This document shows, in pieces, positions 35,928 to 43,276 of a stretch of 43,276 nt of DNA; positions within the stretch are counted from its first letter, which is position 1, and each line of letters starts with the position of its first letter. Under the pieces are notes generated by a model, which was given only the letters and a program-made list of their open reading frames with translations, had not been told where the DNA came from and searched no databases. The position numbers and the translations under genes were made by a program. Source of the stretch: UBA10449 sp005883585 (GTDB taxonomy: Bacteria; Chloroflexota; Dormibacteria; Dormibacterales; Dormibacteraceae); assembly GCA_005883585.1 (NCBI GenBank), contig VBFD01000133.1, positions 1-43,276 of the forward strand, written 5' to 3'.

Positions 35928-36698
35928 CTACGCCAGGTGCTCCGCCACGAGCTCCATGACGTGCGCGACACGAAGGTTCATGCCTCGCTTGCGGGCTGCT
36001 GTGGCGATGTGCATCAGGCAGCCCGGGTTGTCCGACGCGACGACGGTGCAGCCCGTCTTGGCGATCGCATCCAGCTTCCAGTCCGCCAGGCGAGCAGCCA
36101 CCCGCGGCCACTCGAGGCTGAAGGTGCCGCCGAACCCGCAGCAGTTGGCGATGTCGGGGATGTTCACCACCTCGTAGCCCGCCATGTCGAGGAGCTGGCG
36201 GGGCTCGCTCTTGAGCCCGAGCTGGCGCAGCGTCTGGCACGAGTCGTGGTAGGCGACCTTGAGGCTCATCTGGTCGGTGCGCACCAGGTCCGGCTGGTCG
36301 GCGAGCAGCTGCAGGGCGAAGCGGGTCGAATCGCGGAATCGCGCCCGCAGCCCGTCGTCGATCTGCGCGCCCCAGTCAGGGGCGTCGATCGTGAAGGCGC
36401 CGAAGCAGGACGCCGATGGGGTCACGATCAACCCCTTGGAATCTCGAAGGCTCTCCGACAGCTTTGTATTCAATTCGTCGGCACTGTGGAAGTCACCGGC
36501 ATTGGCGGAGATCAACCCGCAGCACCACTGGGCCTTGGGAAACCCAACGTTGTAGCCGGCAGCCTCAGCGATTCGCTGCAAGGCCACGGCCGACTGAGGG
36601 AGCATGCGGTCGACCATGCACGAGGCGAAGATGGTGAGCGGCTCGCCTTCTCCACGGCCGTTGATGGGGGCGCGGTCTCGATAAGGGACCCGCGCCAC
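35928..36698 (-). CDS. lutA: LutA-like cysteine-rich CCG-domain protein
   Basis: 256 residues from a GTG at 36698; the true start is uncertain because the family opening (LTIFASCMVDRMLP) comes about 24 residues later and has no start codon close by. Two CCG domains are complete: FPKAQWCCGLISANAGDF and IPDIANCCGFGGTFSLEWP, with the preceding strands VAYHDSCQTLRQLG and DNPGCLMHI. LutA works with LutB and LutC in L-lactate oxidation; LutC is not in the window. It follows lutB, whose C-terminal part is missing, and the damaged junction probably explains the lost start. Confidence 0.8.
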   Translation of the reverse strand: MARVPYRDRAPINGRGEGEPLTIFASCMVDRMLPQSAVALQRIAEAAGYNVGFPKAQWCCGLISANAGDFHSADELNTKLSESLRDSKGLIVTPSASCFGAFTIDAPDWGAQIDDGLRARFRDSTRFALQLLADQPDLVRTDQMSLKVAYHDSCQTLRQLGLKSEPRQLLDMAGYEVVNIPDIANCCGFGGTFSLEWPRVAARLADWKLDAIAKTGCTVVASDNPGCLMHIATAARKRGMNLRVAHVMELVAEHLA

Positions 36699-37825
36699 GC
36701 GCGGCGTCCCCGGCACCAGGCCTGCGTGCACAGGGTGTTGGGCAGGTCGGCCTCGTCGAGGCCGTGATGAAACGGCGTGAGCACGAGCCCGATCGGACCG
36801 TTGTAGATGTGCCCGAATTGGTGGCCGCTGACGGCCATGAATGCCGGGCACGCGTTCGAGCATGCGCCGCACCGGATGCATGTCAGGGCATCGCTGAAGA
36901 CGGGATCGGCCCGCATCTCTTCGCGGCCGTTATCGAGGATCACACAGTGCATCTCCCGCGGGCCATGGACTCCGATCGTCAGCGACTGTTCGATGTCGGC
37001 CGAGCGTGACGGACCCGTGATCCAGTTGACGTAGCTGGTCATGATCTGACCCGTGCCGCTGCGCGGGAGCATCCGCAGCACCGCCACCGCGTCGTCGAGC
37101 GACGCCACGACCTTGTCGACCCCGAAAAGGGCGATGTGCACCGGTGGCAGCGTGACCGTGAGGTCCGCGTTGCCCTCGTTGGTGACGAGCATGATCGTGC
37201 CTGTCTCCGCGATCGCGAGGTTGGCGCCGCTGATGCCGACCGCGGCGTTGATGAATTTCTGCCGCAAAGACTCGCGGGCGTGCGCCTGGATCGCCTCCAC
37301 GGTGGCATCCGTCCCGAACACGCGCGCCGCGTCCTCCTTGGTGAGGTGGATCGCCGGCGCGATGAGGTGGGATGGATGCGTGTGCGTCAGCTGCACCATC
37401 CGCTCGCCGAGGTCGGTCTCGACGACCTCCATGCCAAGCGATTCAAGGTACGGATTGAGCTCGATCTCCTCGCTCGCCATCGATTTGACCTTGGTCACGA
37501 TCGGCCGGTGCTGCCCGCCCGCGGCGTTCCAGCAGATCTGGCCGATGATGTCGCGCGCCTGCGCCGCGTCCCTGGCGAAATGGACCTTGCCGCCCACGGC
37601 CTCGAGCCGTTCGGTGAAACGCTCCACCAGCTCCGGCAGCCGCTCGAGGTTGGCTCGCCGGCGCCGCTTCAGGTCCGCGCGCCCGGCCTCGAAATCGAAG
37701 CTCTCGAAAGCGGCGTTGCGCCGGCTGCGCAGCCCGGTCATGGCGTGGGTCAGCGCGCCCTGCAGCTTGGGGTCGTCTAGAGCCTTGTTGACGCGCCGGG
37801 CGAAATGGCGCCGGGACTCAGGCAC
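36512..37825 (-). CDS. lutB: LutB-like iron-sulfur protein with damaged C terminus
   Basis: 437 codons from a GTG at 37825, overlapping the DUF255 gene by 8 nt. Residues 1-330 are normal LutB: FARRVNKALDDPKLQGALTHAM, IVTKVKSMASEEIELNPYLE, GISGANLAIAETGTIMLVTNEGN and ITGPSRSADIEQSLTIGVHGP. One 4Fe-4S motif is present (CIRCGACSNACPAF). The second, expected directly after LPNTLC (complement of about 36730), is absent in all three frames; the frame then reads RGRRAWRGSLIETAPPST, a shadow of lutA, to 36512. A deletion between lutB and lutA is the simplest reading, so the protein is probably not functional. Confidence 0.75.
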   Translation of the reverse strand: MPESRRHFARRVNKALDDPKLQGALTHAMTGLRSRRNAAFESFDFEAGRADLKRRRRANLERLPELVERFTERLEAVGGKVHFARDAAQARDIIGQICWNAAGGQHRPIVTKVKSMASEEIELNPYLESLGMEVVETDLGERMVQLTHTHPSHLIAPAIHLTKEDAARVFGTDATVEAIQAHARESLRQKFINAAVGISGANLAIAETGTIMLVTNEGNADLTVTLPPVHIALFGVDKVVASLDDAVAVLRMLPRSGTGQIMTSYVNWITGPSRSADIEQSLTIGVHGPREMHCVILDNGREEMRADPVFSDALTCIRCGACSNACPAFMAVSGHQFGHIYNGPIGLVLTPFHHGLDEADLPNTLCTQAWCRGRRAWRGSLIETAPPSTAVEKASRSPSSPRAWSTACSLSRPWPCSESLRLPATTLGFPRPSGAAG

Positions 37826-39548
37826 GCGCTTGGCGTGCTTCCTGAATTGCCTCCGCGATCGCAGCCTCGGTCGACACCGGGGCCAAGCATATGGTCCCGA
37901 CGCATACCACCGCGCGATCGTCGTTGTTGGGTTCGAGCACGGCATACGGGTGCGCCAGGAGAGCAGCGCGCGCCAGCTTGGCGTTGCCGGTGCTGACCTT
38001 GACTCCGTGACGCAGACGGTCCAGTGCGCGAGCAAAGACTGCCGCCATCAGGCCGTACTGGCGGGGGAGGGCCGCGACAGACTCGAGCGCTCGGCGCGCG
38101 CGCGCTGCGTACTGCTGCTCCGGATCGCCCACCAGCTGGTCCAGGTCCGAAAGCGCCATGGCGGCGATCGAGTTCTCGACCAGCGGCTTGATGCGCTCGC
38201 TCAGACGGCCGAGCTGATCGGTCCCCGCGTGGTCGAAGTACCCGCCGCGCTCGGGGTCGGCGTATTCAGTCTCGAGTTGATCCGCGACATCGCGCGCCGT
38301 CGAGAGCCAAGCACCGGGCACTCGCGCCTGATGGGACCGCACCGCCGCCCACAGCCCCCAGACCTGGTCGGCCAGCTGTCCGGAGACGCCCTCGGCGCGC
38401 GCAAGCCGCCCGGCTGCGTAGCGATGCTGGAACAGGCGCTCGAGCAGCCTGGCCGCGTGGTCGTGCAGCGCGGGTCGCTCACATCGAATGGCCGCGTCGA
38501 GGTACGAGATCGCCAACGCCGCGTTCCACGAGGTGTAGACGCGCCGGTCGATGTATGGAGCACTCTCTCGTGCGCGTCCCTCGGCATCCAGTGAGTAGTA
38601 GTTCTCGTCCGCGTCCTCGCTGCCGGCATAGAGACCGGTGGCCGGATCGCGGAGAACCCGGTCGAGGTAACCGGTGGTCTCGTCCAGCTCGTCGCGCATG
38701 CCCGCGACCGCAAGGGCGCCGACAAGCCCAGCGTGGTCTTCGAGCATCTTCTCGAAGTGAGGCACGCTCCAGTCCTGTGTCGTGGAGTAGCGGAAAAAGC
38801 CGCCCTCGACGTGGTCGTAGGTTCCGCCGCCGGTCATGCGCTCGAGCGTGTGCACAGCAATGGCGCGGAGCTCTGGGTCCGAGCGGAGCTGCGCTTGCTC
38901 GAGCAGGAGGAGGATCGCATCCGTCTGCGGAAACTTGGGGGCGGAGCCGAAGCCGCCGTACTCAGGGTCGTACGCGTTGGTCACCGCATCGAGGACGGAG
39001 TCGACGATCACATCGTCCAGCGTGCCCGCGCTGCGGGCCGCGGTCGAAGCCACGCGCTTCTTCGCATCCAGTACTCGGTCCGCGATCTCGGGCTGATGCG
39101 TGCGGTAATAGGACGCGACGCGTCCGAGCGCGTCGGCCATCTGGTCGGGCGGCATATAGGTGGCCCCGGTGAGGAGCTCTCCGGACGACGTGAGGAATGC
39201 CGTCGTCGGCCAGCCGCCCATGTTGTAGCGCTGGTTGATGTCGGGACGCAGGTCGTTGTCGACCCGGATGGGGACGTACTCGCTGTTGATGAGGTCGATG
39301 ACGCCCTGGTTCGAGTACGTCGTCTCGTCCATGACATGGCACCAGTGGCACCACACGGCCGATATCGACAGCAGGATTGGTCGGTCTAGGGTGCCAGCCT
39401 CGGCGAACGCCCGCTCGGACCAGCTTCGCCAATTGATCTCGGCGGCGCGATTCGGTCGTGGCGAGAAGTGGAACTCCCTCCCCGCCTCGCGGGGAGGTCG
39501 ACCCGGCTGCGAAGCAGCCCGGTCGGGTGGGGGGATGGAATCTGGCAT
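37818..39548 (-). CDS. DUF255 thioredoxin-fold/glycosidase-like protein (YyaL type)
   Basis: 576 residues from the ATG at 39548. The N-terminal thioredoxin-like domain shows LSISAVWCHWCHVMDETTYS (W-C-x-W-C, residues about 63-82), IPIRVDNDLRPDINQRYNMGGWPTTAFL and TGATYMPPDQM. A helical alpha/alpha-barrel-like part follows (DPEYGGFGSAPKFPQTDAI, DHVEGGFFRYSTTQDWSVPHFEKML). Members are called spermatogenesis-associated protein 20 or YyaL; function is unknown. The first 30 codons run through a palindromic repeat, so the N terminus has been built from a repeat element. TACGCT lies 7 nt before the ATG. The end overlaps lutB by 8 nt. Confidence 0.88.
   Translation of the reverse strand: MPDSIPPPDRAASQPGRPPREAGREFHFSPRPNRAAEINWRSWSERAFAEAGTLDRPILLSISAVWCHWCHVMDETTYSNQGVIDLINSEYVPIRVDNDLRPDINQRYNMGGWPTTAFLTSSGELLTGATYMPPDQMADALGRVASYYRTHQPEIADRVLDAKKRVASTAARSAGTLDDVIVDSVLDAVTNAYDPEYGGFGSAPKFPQTDAILLLLEQAQLRSDPELRAIAVHTLERMTGGGTYDHVEGGFFRYSTTQDWSVPHFEKMLEDHAGLVGALAVAGMRDELDETTGYLDRVLRDPATGLYAGSEDADENYYSLDAEGRARESAPYIDRRVYTSWNAALAISYLDAAIRCERPALHDHAARLLERLFQHRYAAGRLARAEGVSGQLADQVWGLWAAVRSHQARVPGAWLSTARDVADQLETEYADPERGGYFDHAGTDQLGRLSERIKPLVENSIAAMALSDLDQLVGDPEQQYAARARRALESVAALPRQYGLMAAVFARALDRLRHGVKVSTGNAKLARAALLAHPYAVLEPNNDDRAVVCVGTICLAPVSTEAAIAEAIQEARQARA
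39477..39524. repeat. REP-like double hairpin inside the DUF255 reading frame
   Basis: CCTCCCCG-CCTCG-CGGGGAGG (39477-39497, 8-bp stem) is followed at once by GACCCGGCTGC-GAA-GCAGCCCGGTC (39500-39524, 11-bp stem, one mismatch). Flanking C-rich and G-rich tracts can pair further. Paired hairpins of this kind are the build of dispersed intergenic palindromic repeats. Only one copy is seen in the window. Confidence 0.65.
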
Positions 39549-39555
39549 GGCGCCT

Positions 39556-39561
39556 AGCGTA
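39556..39561 (-). promoter_or_regulatory. Candidate -10 box of a leaderless DUF255 transcript
   Basis: TACGCT on the minus strand is followed by 7 nt and the ATG at 39548. This is one more case of the leaderless layout seen in this window; no good -35 is seen. Confidence 0.35.
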
Positions 39562-39583
39562 CGGGCAGTGAAAGAATGAGGTC

Positions 39584-40942
39584 GTGATCTCAACCAGCGC
39601 CGTCGACGCGTACATCGAGAAGAACACCCGCCGCTTCATAGAGGAGCTCGAGGAGCTCTGCGCCTTTCCGAGCATCTCGAACCATGGGCTGGATGCTGTG
39701 ACGCCGGCTCGTGACTGGATCGCCGAGCGCCTCGGCCGTTTCACCGACCGCGTCGAGACGCTGGACGAGGGAGGCATGCCCGCGCTGTATGCGGAGGTGC
39801 CGGGCGCGGGTCGACGCAAGCTGCTGCTCTATCAGCACTACGACGTTCAGCCCGTGGATCCGATCGAGCTGTGGGACTCGGATCCGTTCCAGCCGGTCGA
39901 GAAAGACGGGCGCATCGTGGCGCGCGGGGTCGCCGACGACAAAGCTGACGTCATGGCGCGAATCCACGCACTCGAAACCCTGAAGGGGCTGGGCGAGATC
40001 CCGGTCACCTTGCGGTTTCTCGTCGAGGGGGAAGAGGAGATCGGCTCCATGACCTTCGAGAAGATCGCTCACAAGCACGCGGACAAGCTTCGCGCCGACG
40101 GATGCCTGTGGGAATCCGGCGCATCGTTCGATGCGGCCGGGCGGCCCACCTTGCAGTTCGGGTGCCGCGGCCTTCTCTACGTGCAGCTGCGCGTGAAGCT
40201 TCTCGACTTCGACCAGCACTCGGGCCTGGCCTCGATCTATCCGTCAGCGGCGATGTACCTCGTCGAGGCGCTCGGCAGCCTACGCGACCAGGACATGAAC
40301 ATCCGCATCGACGGTTTCTTCGAGCGCGTGGTCGAGCCGACAGATGCCGACCGGGAGATGATGGCGAAGATCGACCCCGAGATCGACGAGCGCAAGAAGC
40401 TCGTGGGATTCGATCGCCTCATCCGCGACCCCGCACCAGAGCACGTGATCGAGCAGCTGCTCTTCACGCCGACGTGCAACATCGCCGGCATCACCACTGG
40501 CTACCAGGGCCCGGGGTCGAAGACCGTGCTTCCCGCAGAAGCGACGGCCAAGCTCGACTTCCGGCTCATCCCCGACCAGGATCCGGCGGACATCCTCCTG
40601 CGCCTGCGTAAGCATTTCGACGCGCACGGGTTCGAGAAGGTCGAGATCTTCGGCCATGACGCGGAGAAGCCCGCGCGATCCGACCCCAACTCCGAGGTCG
40701 CCCGCAGCGTCATCGAGTGTGTGAAGGACCTCCACGGCGAGCCCGTCCTCTGGCCGTTCATGCAGGCAACCGGCCCGATGCACCCGGTCGTGTCCGACCT
40801 TGGCGTGCCGACGGTGCTGCCGGTCGGGGTCGGGCGCCCCGACAACCGCATCCACGCTCCCAACGAAAACATCCACGCCGACGACTACATCAACACCATC
40901 CGCTTGATGTGCCGGGTCTGGGAACGGTTCGGCGCGGGCTAG
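39584..40942 (+). CDS. M20 family dipeptidase
   Basis: 452 residues from a GTG. The M20/M28 zinc peptidase fold: LLLYQHYDVQPVDPIELW (H-Y-D-V-Q-P, first zinc histidine and catalytic Asp), GRIVARGVADDKADVMARIHAL (bridging Asp), FLVEGEEEIGSMTF (catalytic and metal Glu), CNIAGITTGYQGPGSKTVLPAEATAKLDFRL (dimer domain) and HAPNENIHADDYINTIRLM (last metal His). This is the dipeptidase/CNDP-like subgroup, which cleaves dipeptides such as carnosine-type or beta-Ala-His; substrate not decided. It is followed 15 nt later by fixX. Confidence 0.93.
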   Translation: MISTSAVDAYIEKNTRRFIEELEELCAFPSISNHGLDAVTPARDWIAERLGRFTDRVETLDEGGMPALYAEVPGAGRRKLLLYQHYDVQPVDPIELWDSDPFQPVEKDGRIVARGVADDKADVMARIHALETLKGLGEIPVTLRFLVEGEEEIGSMTFEKIAHKHADKLRADGCLWESGASFDAAGRPTLQFGCRGLLYVQLRVKLLDFDQHSGLASIYPSAAMYLVEALGSLRDQDMNIRIDGFFERVVEPTDADREMMAKIDPEIDERKKLVGFDRLIRDPAPEHVIEQLLFTPTCNIAGITTGYQGPGSKTVLPAEATAKLDFRLIPDQDPADILLRLRKHFDAHGFEKVEIFGHDAEKPARSDPNSEVARSVIECVKDLHGEPVLWPFMQATGPMHPVVSDLGVPTVLPVGVGRPDNRIHAPNENIHADDYINTIRLMCRVWERFGAG

Positions 40943-40957
40943 AGTTAGGGCCGGGCC

Positions 40958-41245
40958 ATGCAGAAGCTCACCGAGAAGCTGTTCACCGTCAAGTACAAAG
41001 AGGACACCGGGCGCCCCCACATAGAGATCGTCGACCAGGCCGTCTGCGCCAACGACTGCAAGGGCAAGTACTGCACCCATTTCTGCCCCGCCGGCGTCTA
41101 CGAGTGGAACGAGGAGCAGAAGAAGACGCTGGTCAGCTCCGGCAACTGCATCGAGTGCGGCGCCTGCTCGATCGGGTGCCCGTTCGACAACATCGCCTGC
41201 CACAGCCCCCGGGGCGGCTATGGCGCCCAGTACAAGTTTGGGTAG
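40958..41245 (+). CDS. fixX: FixX-like 4Fe-4S ferredoxin
   Basis: 95 residues. The sequence KLFTVKYKEDTGRPHIEIVDQAVC...YCTHFCPAGVYEW is the FixX opening, followed by CIECGACSIGCPFDNIACHSPRGGYG, with the C-x-x-C-x-x-C-x-x-x-C-P cluster motif and the typical ending. In FixABCX systems FixX passes electrons from FixC (ETF-quinone oxidoreductase-like). No fixABC gene is next to it; instead a thioredoxin-reductase-like flavoprotein follows. It may act as the electron donor or acceptor of that enzyme. Confidence 0.9.
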   Translation: MQKLTEKLFTVKYKEDTGRPHIEIVDQAVCANDCKGKYCTHFCPAGVYEWNEEQKKTLVSSGNCIECGACSIGCPFDNIACHSPRGGYGAQYKFG

Positions 41246-41294
41246 CCCAGGGCTTAGGAATACCAACCCCCCTGGCGCAATTGGAATTGGTGCA

Positions 41295-42227
41295 GTGAGC
41301 AAGTACGACGTGGTCATCGTGGGCGGCGGCCCGGCCGGGCTCGCGGCCGGCCTGTACACGGCCCGGATGAACCTGAAGACCCTTCTGCTGGACCGCGGCC
41401 CGCTGGGCGGCCAGCTGCTGAACACTGAGCTGGTCGAGGACTACCCCGGCTTCGAGTCCATCTTCGGCAGCGAGCTGGCGACGAAGATGGGCGACCACGC
41501 GCGCAAATTCGGGCTCGACATCCGCGAGTTCGAGCCGGTCAAGGAGATTGACAAAGACGGGGACGTCAAGGTCCTGCGCCTGGAGTCTGGCGAAGACATC
41601 CGGACGCCTGCCCTGATCCTGGCCGCTGGAGGCCTGCCGCGCTACCTCGGAGTCACGGGCGAGAAGGAGTACCAGGGCCGCGGCGTGAGCTACTGCGCGG
41701 TTTGCGACGGCGCTTTCTTCAAAGGTGAGGAGCTGGCGGTCATCGGCGGCGGGGACGCGGCCGTCGAGGAAGGCGACTTCCTGACGCGCTACGCCAAGAA
41801 GGTCTACATCCTTCACCGGCGCGACCAGCTGCGCGCGCAACCGATCCTCATCGACCGGGCTCGCGCCAACCCGAAGATCGAGTTCATCCTCGAGGCCGGC
41901 GTGAAGGAGATCGTCGGCAACGGCAAGGTGCAGTCGGTGAAGTACGAGCAGTTCGGCTCGGACAAGGAGCTCCTGGTCGGCGGGGTGTTCATCTTCATCG
42001 GGTTCGTGCCCAACTCTGGGCTGTTCAAGTTCCATGTCGACCACGACGACGCGGGGTACATCCTCACGGATCGCAACATGCAGACTTCCGAGCCGGGGAT
42101 CTGGGCTGTGGGCGATGTGCGCGCGCAGCTGACCAAGCAGATCGCCACCGCCGTCGGGGACGGCACCACGGCCGCGGTTGCGGCCGCCGCCTACGTCTCT
42201 TCGCTGAAGGACGCGGCCCGGGCTTAA
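41295..42227 (+). CDS. Thioredoxin reductase-like flavoprotein
   Basis: 310 residues from the GTG at 41295 (VSKYDVVIVGGGPAGLAAG). An ATG at 41220 inside fixX would add 25 residues of no clear meaning. FAD-binding GGGPAGLAAG at the N terminus, VEDYPGFES, the redox-active CAVCDGAFF (CxxC, about residue 136-139), the NAD(P)H Rossmann motif VIGGGDAAVEEGDFL and the C-terminal FAD motif GIWAVGDVRAQLTKQIATAVGDG are complete. The central HRRDQLRAQ has the Arg pair expected for NADPH. It may reduce thioredoxin, but the coupling with fixX leaves a ferredoxin-linked role open. Confidence 0.88.
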   Translation: MSKYDVVIVGGGPAGLAAGLYTARMNLKTLLLDRGPLGGQLLNTELVEDYPGFESIFGSELATKMGDHARKFGLDIREFEPVKEIDKDGDVKVLRLESGEDIRTPALILAAGGLPRYLGVTGEKEYQGRGVSYCAVCDGAFFKGEELAVIGGGDAAVEEGDFLTRYAKKVYILHRRDQLRAQPILIDRARANPKIEFILEAGVKEIVGNGKVQSVKYEQFGSDKELLVGGVFIFIGFVPNSGLFKFHVDHDDAGYILTDRNMQTSEPGIWAVGDVRAQLTKQIATAVGDGTTAAVAAAAYVSSLKDAARA

Positions 42228-42273
42228 ACGCGCGCGCTGTACGAACGGCGGCCAACCTTTTGACCCACTCGGA

Positions 42274-42300
42274 TGTCGAGAACCGCCTGGCGGCTCCGAC
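42274..42300 (+). promoter_or_regulatory. Candidate ECF42-type promoter
   Basis: TGTCGA (42274-42279), 17 nt, CGAC (42297-42300), followed by the ribosome binding site AAGGAG (42309-42314) and the ATG at 42322. TGTCGA and CGA/TC are the -35 and -10 elements described for ECF42 sigma factors, and the sigma gene of this type is the second gene downstream, which suggests autoregulation. Confidence 0.55.
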
Positions 42301-42321
42301 TGCATTGCAAGGAGTGATGAG

Positions 42322-42684
42322 ATGAAGTACATGATCATGACGTTCGGGTCGGCCGAGGCCGGATTGGCTGCGATGGGCAGGGAGTGGATGGTTGAGATGA
42401 TCAAGTTCATGACAACTCTCGACGAAGACTTGAAGAAGTCCGGCGAATTCGTCAGCGCTGAGGGACTTGCTGACGGAAGCCAGGCGAAGACAGTCAGGTT
42501 CGTCAACGGCATCTCTGTCGCAACCGATGGACCGTTTGCCGAATCCAAGGAGTCGTTGGTCGGCTACTGGATCGTCGACGTCGAAAGCGAGGCGCGCGCG
42601 ATCGAGATCGCTTCGCGGATCGTCGACTTCGTCAAGGTGCCCATCGAAGTGCGCCCGGTCATGGACGCACCACCCGAACTCTGA
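42322..42684 (+). CDS. YCII-related (DGPF domain) protein
   Basis: 120 residues; AAGGAG 7 nt before the ATG. MKYMIMTFGSAEAG, the helix WMVEMIKFMTTLDEDLKKSGEFVSAEGL, ISVATDGPFAESKESLVGYWIVDVES (the D-G-P-F motif) and IEVRPVM make up a ferredoxin-like dimeric fold. DGPF proteins regularly sit next to ECF42 sigma factors; their biochemical activity is not known. The sigma gene starts 3 nt after the stop. Confidence 0.93.
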   Translation: MKYMIMTFGSAEAGLAAMGREWMVEMIKFMTTLDEDLKKSGEFVSAEGLADGSQAKTVRFVNGISVATDGPFAESKESLVGYWIVDVESEARAIEIASRIVDFVKVPIEVRPVMDAPPEL

Positions 42685-42687
42685 GCT

Positions 42688-43276
42688 TTGGAAACGCGAA
42701 TCGAGGACCGGCTGCGCGAGCTCGCGCCGCAGGTCCTCGGCGCGCTGGTGCGCCGTCACGGGCAGTTCGACGCTTGCGAGGACGCGGTCCAGGAAGCCTT
42801 GCTCGCGGCGGCGCAGCAGTGGCCCGCGCAAGGCGTGCCCGACAACCCGCGATCGTGGCTGGTCACTGTCGCCTCGCGCCGCCTGGTCGACACGTGGCGT
42901 GCCGAGGGCGCTCGGCGGCGTCGAGAGGAAAGCGCGGCGGCTCTCGAGCTGCACCCTGAACCGGGCCCCGACCACGACGACGCGCTCGCCCTTCTATTCA
43001 TGTGCTGCCACCCAGCCCTGTCGGCGCCTTCGCAGCTCGCACTGACGCTGCGTGCGGTCGGCGGCCTCACCACCGCTGAGATCGCGCGAGCGTTCCTGGT
43101 TCCGGAAGCGACGATGGCGCAGCGCATCAGCCGTGCCAAGGAACGCATCAGGAGCAGCGGCGCACGCTTCGACCTGCCTCCGGAACCGGAGCGCGCAGAT
43201 CGACTCCGCGTGGTCATGCACGTCCTGTATCTCGTCTTCAACGAGGGCTACACGACCAGCTCCGGTCCAGCGCTGC
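42688..43276 (+). CDS. ECF42-type sigma factor, 3' end cut by window
   Basis: 196 codons are visible from a TTG at 42688. Region 2 (GALVRRHGQFDACEDAVQEALLAA), region 4 (GGLTTAEIARAFLVPEATMAQRISRAKERIR) and the start of the C-terminal extension (RLRVVMHVLYLVFNEGYTTSSGPAL) match the ECF42/DUF6596 sigma factors, which carry a long TPR-like C-terminal domain in place of a separate anti-sigma factor. That domain should continue beyond the window. It is co-transcribed with the DGPF gene. Confidence 0.9.
   Translation, partial: METRIEDRLRELAPQVLGALVRRHGQFDACEDAVQEALLAAAQQWPAQGVPDNPRSWLVTVASRRLVDTWRAEGARRRREESAAALELHPEPGPDHDDALALLFMCCHPALSAPSQLALTLRAVGGLTTAEIARAFLVPEATMAQRISRAKERIRSSGARFDLPPEPERADRLRVVMHVLYLVFNEGYTTSSGPAL

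Noticed and set aside
1..43276. CRISPR array, insertion sequence or prophage
   Set aside because: No regularly spaced repeats, transposase, integrase or terminal inverted repeats were seen.

Overview
The window comes from a high-G+C bacterium that uses GTG and TTG starts freely. Genes are packed with stop/start overlaps (ATGA, GTGA, TTGA, TGATG), and many starts sit 6-8 nt after a -10-like box with no ribosome binding site, which suggests leaderless mRNAs. F420-type PPOX, MshC-like, DUF4349 and DUF2203 genes, together with ECF sigma factors, point to the Actinobacteriota/Chloroflexota/Dormibacterota side of the tree. The phylum is an inference. Gene content is mostly chromosomal; no phage, IS element or CRISPR array was seen.

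Layout. 1-3300: end of a GNAT acetyltransferase, a CbpA-like J protein, a membrane/spermidine-synthase-like fusion and a hotdog thioesterase. 3300-3680: no ordinary gene, but structured signals (tandem terminator hairpins, a long helix, an extended Shine-Dalgarno match). 3677-8253: galactose operon (44-aa basic protein, galT, galK, a GH2-fold protein lacking both catalytic glutamates). 8390-11026: FHA protein with a Trp/Pro repeat linker, then a PP2C phosphatase. 11000-15061 (minus): 113-aa protein, glcD, glcE, glcF for glycolate oxidation. 15086-17908: URO-D-like protein, VOC protein, small unknowns, DoxX. 18005-19215: tRNA-CAU followed by an orphan Imm26-like gene and a membrane-protein fragment. 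19248-23238: amidohydrolase, DUF6941-like protein, a broken dedA, a lone lipoyl-domain protein and an ABC-F ATPase.

23303-28822: two lipoproteins, then an ECF sigma factor overlapping a membrane-anchored Rieske protein, an 87-aa protein, metK and an MshC-like cysteine ligase. 28932-31761 (minus): zinc ribbon protein and a TetR-ATPase-permease export operon whose TetR has two HTH domains and whose operator lies inside its own promoter. 31857-35852: secreted protein, PPOX protein, DUF2203 protein and dxs. 35928-39548 (minus): DUF255 thioredoxin-fold protein, a C-terminally damaged lutB and lutA. 39584-43276: M20 peptidase, FixX-like ferredoxin, thioredoxin-reductase-like flavoprotein, and an ECF42-type cassette (YCII/DGPF protein plus sigma factor, cut by the window end).

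Most notable: the overlapping sigma/Rieske pair, which looks like a redox-sensing anti-sigma arrangement; the catalytically altered GH2 protein in the gal operon; the structured leader before the thioesterase; the tandem-HTH TetR; and two genes (dedA, lutB) with internal deletions that are either real gene decay or assembly collapses.
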